A stretch of DNA of 64,000 nt from Ailurus styani (Eukaryota > Chordata > Mammalia > Carnivora > Ailuridae), in assembly GCA_002007465.1 (NCBI GenBank), contig LNAC01000350.1, positions 672,014-736,013 of the forward strand, written 5' to 3'. The position numbers and the translations under genes were made by a program. Positions 60,340-64,000 of this stretch are shown piece by piece. Every line of letters starts with the position of its first letter. Within the stretch, counting starts at the first letter, position 1. The notes beneath the pieces were generated by a model. The model did not search any database. It saw only the letters and a list, made by a program, of their open reading frames with translations, and was not told the DNA's origin.

Positions 60340-62785
60340 CCTCTGATTTTACATTTTTATCTCTGCTTCTTACATCATAGGGAATAAAAACAAGTAAAAA
60401 ACTCAGTATCTTCATGAGGGGTGACTGCTGGGGATCCTGGGTTTGAGCTCCAGGCAACGGAGACAACACACTTAGGTTCAGAGGCCTTGTTGATATTTCC
60501 TTATTATGTGTGTTATGTGGTGATTGGACCCTGAGCAACCACTTGAAGGTCCCTCACAATTCAGGCCTCACACAGAAACCTGGTTAACAATTGTATGGTA
60601 ACATTGGAAATCATGTACTTTGCTTCATAGCCTAATAAAGCTTCCACCTAATATTCTGGACATCTTTTTACCTTTGGATCCAACATAAACTGTTCCAGGA
60701 CCTCCGCCATAACCAGAAGATTTTGTTGTTGTTGTTTTTTCTGCCAGAAAAGTGAGGCTGCTGGAACTCTATTTTTTGGATTTTATTTCATCAGGGCACC
60801 CCTCCTTGACAAAGGCCAGAGAATCCTAAGCCTAGGTTTCCCTATTAATCCCTGTGAAACTAGTTCTTCACTAAAAATGAAAACCGTAATTTTACTTTTT
60901 GTGCTGCCGGAAAGCAACTCTAGTTGAGCTTCATACATACTGATTTAAGATACCTTGTATCTACCATTGGTTCTTAAGAAAAGGCATGTCGGGGAAAACT
61001 CACGCCGACTGCAAAATAGACCCCCAAACTCATTCAGGAATAGCAACATACAGATCTTAAACATAATATAGGTAAGAGAGAAGAAATTTACCAAAGCCCT
61101 ATATCATTAACTTCTAAACACTGAAAGCCTAATTTTAGTGAACTCTTGGAAACCATGGAAACAGAACACTCCAATGGATGCAAAGGATTGCAGAACCTTG
61201 GCTTTTTCTAAAACAAACTTCAGTCTGTCAGTAGAAGTATATTTGAAGGCTTACCTCTAAAGCTATTGGATTTGTCCCATTGCCAGTGGGATTGAAGAGG
61301 TGGATTATAAGATTTGTATTGTGGTTAAACCCATTTATTGAGAGTAAGATGAAAAAAACTCCATACTCTTCACTTACTGTTTACTCAACACCATGAAATG
61401 CAAATGGAAGAGTGATAATGACTGAATAAATCGAACGACACACACACTCATGCTATTGATTGTGAGGTTTGTACGGGTTAGTGTCCTAGAATCAACAAGC
61501 AAGTGTAATTGCTGTTTCTAGGTATGGCTATGGTTTCGCGTATGTCCTCTTAACAGGGTATAATCTTATGAGGATGAGGCATCCTAGGTATGCAAACTGC
61601 AAAACCTGAACTCTATAAAGGAAGAATTTGAAAAGCTTGTTTGTTTTTTTTTTCTCCCAAGATTACCTGATTCAGCCCCTGACTAATAACTTCTTTTTCC
61701 TGACTCACTTACTTCGTTTTCCCTGCTCTTTGAGGATCTAAACATGTCTCTAGCCTCTGTTAAGTGTGTTATATAGATGCTAAGGGCACCAACGACTCCT
61801 ACCAAAAAGCGTGCTAGGACTCTTCCCACCTACGTTTAAGAAATCAGATCCAAAACTGTATTTCTGTAGCCACATGCCTTCTGAGCATAAACACTCAAAT
61901 ACACAAGGTCTGTTTTAACCTTCTGTCTCTGCAGGATGAAATTAAATCATGGACACTAAAGGGGAAAAATAAACAAGGCTGGAGAGAGGAGAGAATAAGA
62001 ACACGAATATATAAAGACGCATAAGAGAAGAAAAACATTTTGAGTTTGGTGTGGCAGGCACCACTGATATTTTGTGTGCCAAGTTTCCTGTTTATAGACC
62101 CTGAAGTAGGTGTACATGTGTTGAGCAGAGGAGGGCTGTGCTTAATAATAACGGCTGAGAAGAGAGCTGGGCTTTATGAACAAAGAAGGTTCCATGATTT
62201 AAGCAGAGCTGCTTCGGACCTGGGGGACTCTGCGAGAGCAGGCCAGGCGGCTCTATCTCTGACAAGCAGAGGCTGGGCTCCTGCAGAGCTTGACCTCTAA
62301 AGGAGTGTCTCCTAACCTGGGTCACCAGGGATTGTTTAAAAAGTATGGCTTCAGGGGAATTTGTTTGCAGCCTTTTGGGAGGCAGGGATTTGCAGGTAAC
62401 TCAGGAAAGGAACTGTTTACCTACTGAACTAATCGGAAGCAATGGCTTTTACTGTGATATCTCTATCTCTTCTTGGCACAGGGGGACTAAATGCCCATAT
62501 CTGTGCAAAAGGCCAGGTTAAAAATGTACTTAGTCCCACGTGCCTTCCATCAGGGACACTTTGAAAATTCAAAAGAAACGAATGGGTCTATTTTTTAAAA
62601 ACTCACTGAACCATTCAGATTCTCTTCAGTTGCTGAGAAGAGGAGCTACAGGTTTTTTTTTTTTTTTTTTTTAAGACACTAGATAGTCTATCCCCGTGGG
62701 CTAGAAGTATTAGTCACAGAAATATAAGTTATCAACCATGACGGTTTAGGGCTATTTTAGTTCTAACCCTTTGTCAATGCTGTGT
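60340..62785. other. TNNI3K intron with candidate antisense exon-like blocks
   Basis: No repeat recognised except a 21-nt poly-T at about 62652-62672. Two minus-strand open blocks with splice-like borders (61255-61376 and 60672-60740) are discussed as a finding. A GC-richer patch at 62160-62300 has no assigned role. Confidence 0.35.
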
Positions 62786-62789
62786 GACT

Positions 62790-63060
62790 GTCCCCACAAT
62801 ACCCTCAGCTCCTGCCTCCCCTTCTCCTTTCCTTTGTTCATGCTGTCTTCTCCAAGTTTGAATTCACTTCCAATTTCCTCTAAATAAATATCCCCATTTT
62901 TCGACACCCCGTCCATTGATTTCTTCTTAGCGGGGCTTTCGCAGTACTTGTCTCTAATAAGATGATAAATTCCACAGGAGTGAGACCCATGAGCCAGGGA
63001 AATAACTGGTGATCAGTAAACTCTTATTGAATTAAAATTTCTTCTTGATACTGGAGGAAT
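62790..63060 (+). mobile_element. L2 LINE 3' end
   Basis: Diverged sense L2: tttgttcatgctgtcttctc and tagaacttccacaggagtga-like segment near 62965, ending gatcagtaaactcttattga. Confidence 0.6.
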
Positions 63061-64000
63061 AAAGGGCAAGAACAACTAGGAACAATGGGGGATTTTATGG
63101 AAAGATTATATTCAGCTGTAATTTTTCCTAGATTCCATAGAATGAATTCTGTAGTTACTCAGGCCAAACTGTTGTTTACTATTTCCTATAAAGGTCCAAA
63201 TTTGTGACTCTGAATAAATTCTCTGAGATTTAATACATTAAATTTTCCATTTTAGTCTTACTCCAGGCAAATTCTTATCTGTCAGCTGCCTATATAATCA
63301 ACATTCACCCAACAAATATTTGGGTAATATTTATTTGGCATCCACCACACTGCTAGATATTATGCAGCACACAGAAAAAGCTTTAGAACAAACCCACCTT
63401 TCCAGTAAAGATAAGGAAATGAGCTGAATAAACACTTCTCACTCTACCCCTCTAATCACTGACTGCCATGCATAATTCTGAACCTCTATTCACCCCATTT
63501 TCCTCCCATGCTTTTCCTGACCACCTAAATCCTAGCCTTTTTTCAAGAATAAGTTGAAATCTTGCCTTCTTTTTGAAATCTTACCCAAATATTCTAGCCA
63601 CACCAATAATCTGAGACTGAATGCCAATAATACAATTTTCAGTTCCATACATTTGGTACTTAGTACACGCTAATTTTTTTTTCTACATATCTCCTATTTC
63701 CCCAGAAACAGCAAGATTATTCTTAAACCAGTTTTTTATCCTTTGCTCTCTAGGACTTGGCAAATTAGAGCAGCTCAAAGAACATCATGGTTGTGAATAA
63801 TTAATGTAGTTACTGATACAACATCCTGCTTTTTTCGCAGTAATCCTCTGGACAACATTCTACTGTTCTCCTCCCCTTCATCATCAACGTTCTTGAAGGC
63901 TTTTCTTACACTTATTTCTACTTCTTTACTGACCAGCCCCTCTTCAATCCACTAGTCTCACCTTTTTTCCTTCCACTCTTTTTTTCCAGCCTGAACATCT
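63061..64000. other. TNNI3K: TNNI3K intron to window end
   Basis: Contains an ancient repeat near 63300-63375 (acccaacaaatatttgggta). The pyrimidine-rich end (63470-64000) may be another L2 fragment, but I could not support it. Confidence 0.35.

Noticed and set aside
60088..60538. 99- and 135-codon frames around 60.2 kb
   Set aside because: Driven by the CCCT/CTTT microsatellite; the nonrepetitive ends show no similarity.

Overview
This is a carnivore nuclear genomic window, most likely from a mustelid (ferret/mink/otter group). The evidence is many tRNA-Lys-type CAN SINEs (SINEC; heads like ggcgcctgggtggctcag, (AAATA)n-AAATCTT tails), carnivore-type L1 3' ends, and ancient mammalian MIR, L2, MLT1 and MER5-type repeats around spliced vertebrate genes. 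The young SINE subtype reading 'cctctgcctttggctcag' points to Mustelidae; the species call is inference.

Two genes are present. On the minus strand, six internal exons of TNNI3K (cardiac troponin I-interacting kinase) run right to left from 52576 to 5768. They encode the second half of the kinase domain (SHNILL, DFG, activation segment, APE, subdomains IX-XI) and most of the Ser-rich C-terminal tail. The N-terminal ankyrin repeats, the first half of the kinase and the last coding exon(s) are not visible here. On the plus strand, a complete four-exon LRRC53 gene (16785-30577) lies inside the 26.7-kb TNNI3K intron 9016-35674. It encodes a short signal/LRRNT region, an LRR ectodomain with LRRCT cap, one transmembrane segment and a tail of over 900 residues carried mostly on one 2.3-kb last exon. 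All splice junctions keep frame and no disabling mutation is seen in either gene.

The remaining sequence is intronic. 1-8955 is the TNNI3K 3' portion with an old L1 split by an MLT1 LTR. 9016-16758 holds a solo ERV1-like LTR, an L2 and an old L1 fragment. 16759-30577 is LRRC53. 30578-47838 is intron with a SINE whose tail became a (CTTT)n array and a nested young-in-old L1. 47839-52576 holds three kinase exons, tandem L2 ends and a SINE-borne (TA)n/(CA)n/(TG)n compound microsatellite. 52577-64000 is upstream TNNI3K intron with one SINE with perfect target-site duplications, one 5'-truncated L1 and another (CTTT)n.

I found no CRISPR array, operon, tRNA/rRNA gene or clearly novel molecular system. 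The most useful leads are a NAGNAG acceptor in LRRC53, the sense-antisense gene nesting, an ERV LTR upstream of LRRC53 in the same orientation, SINE-seeded microsatellites, and a weak antisense exon-like pair near 60.7-61.4 kb.
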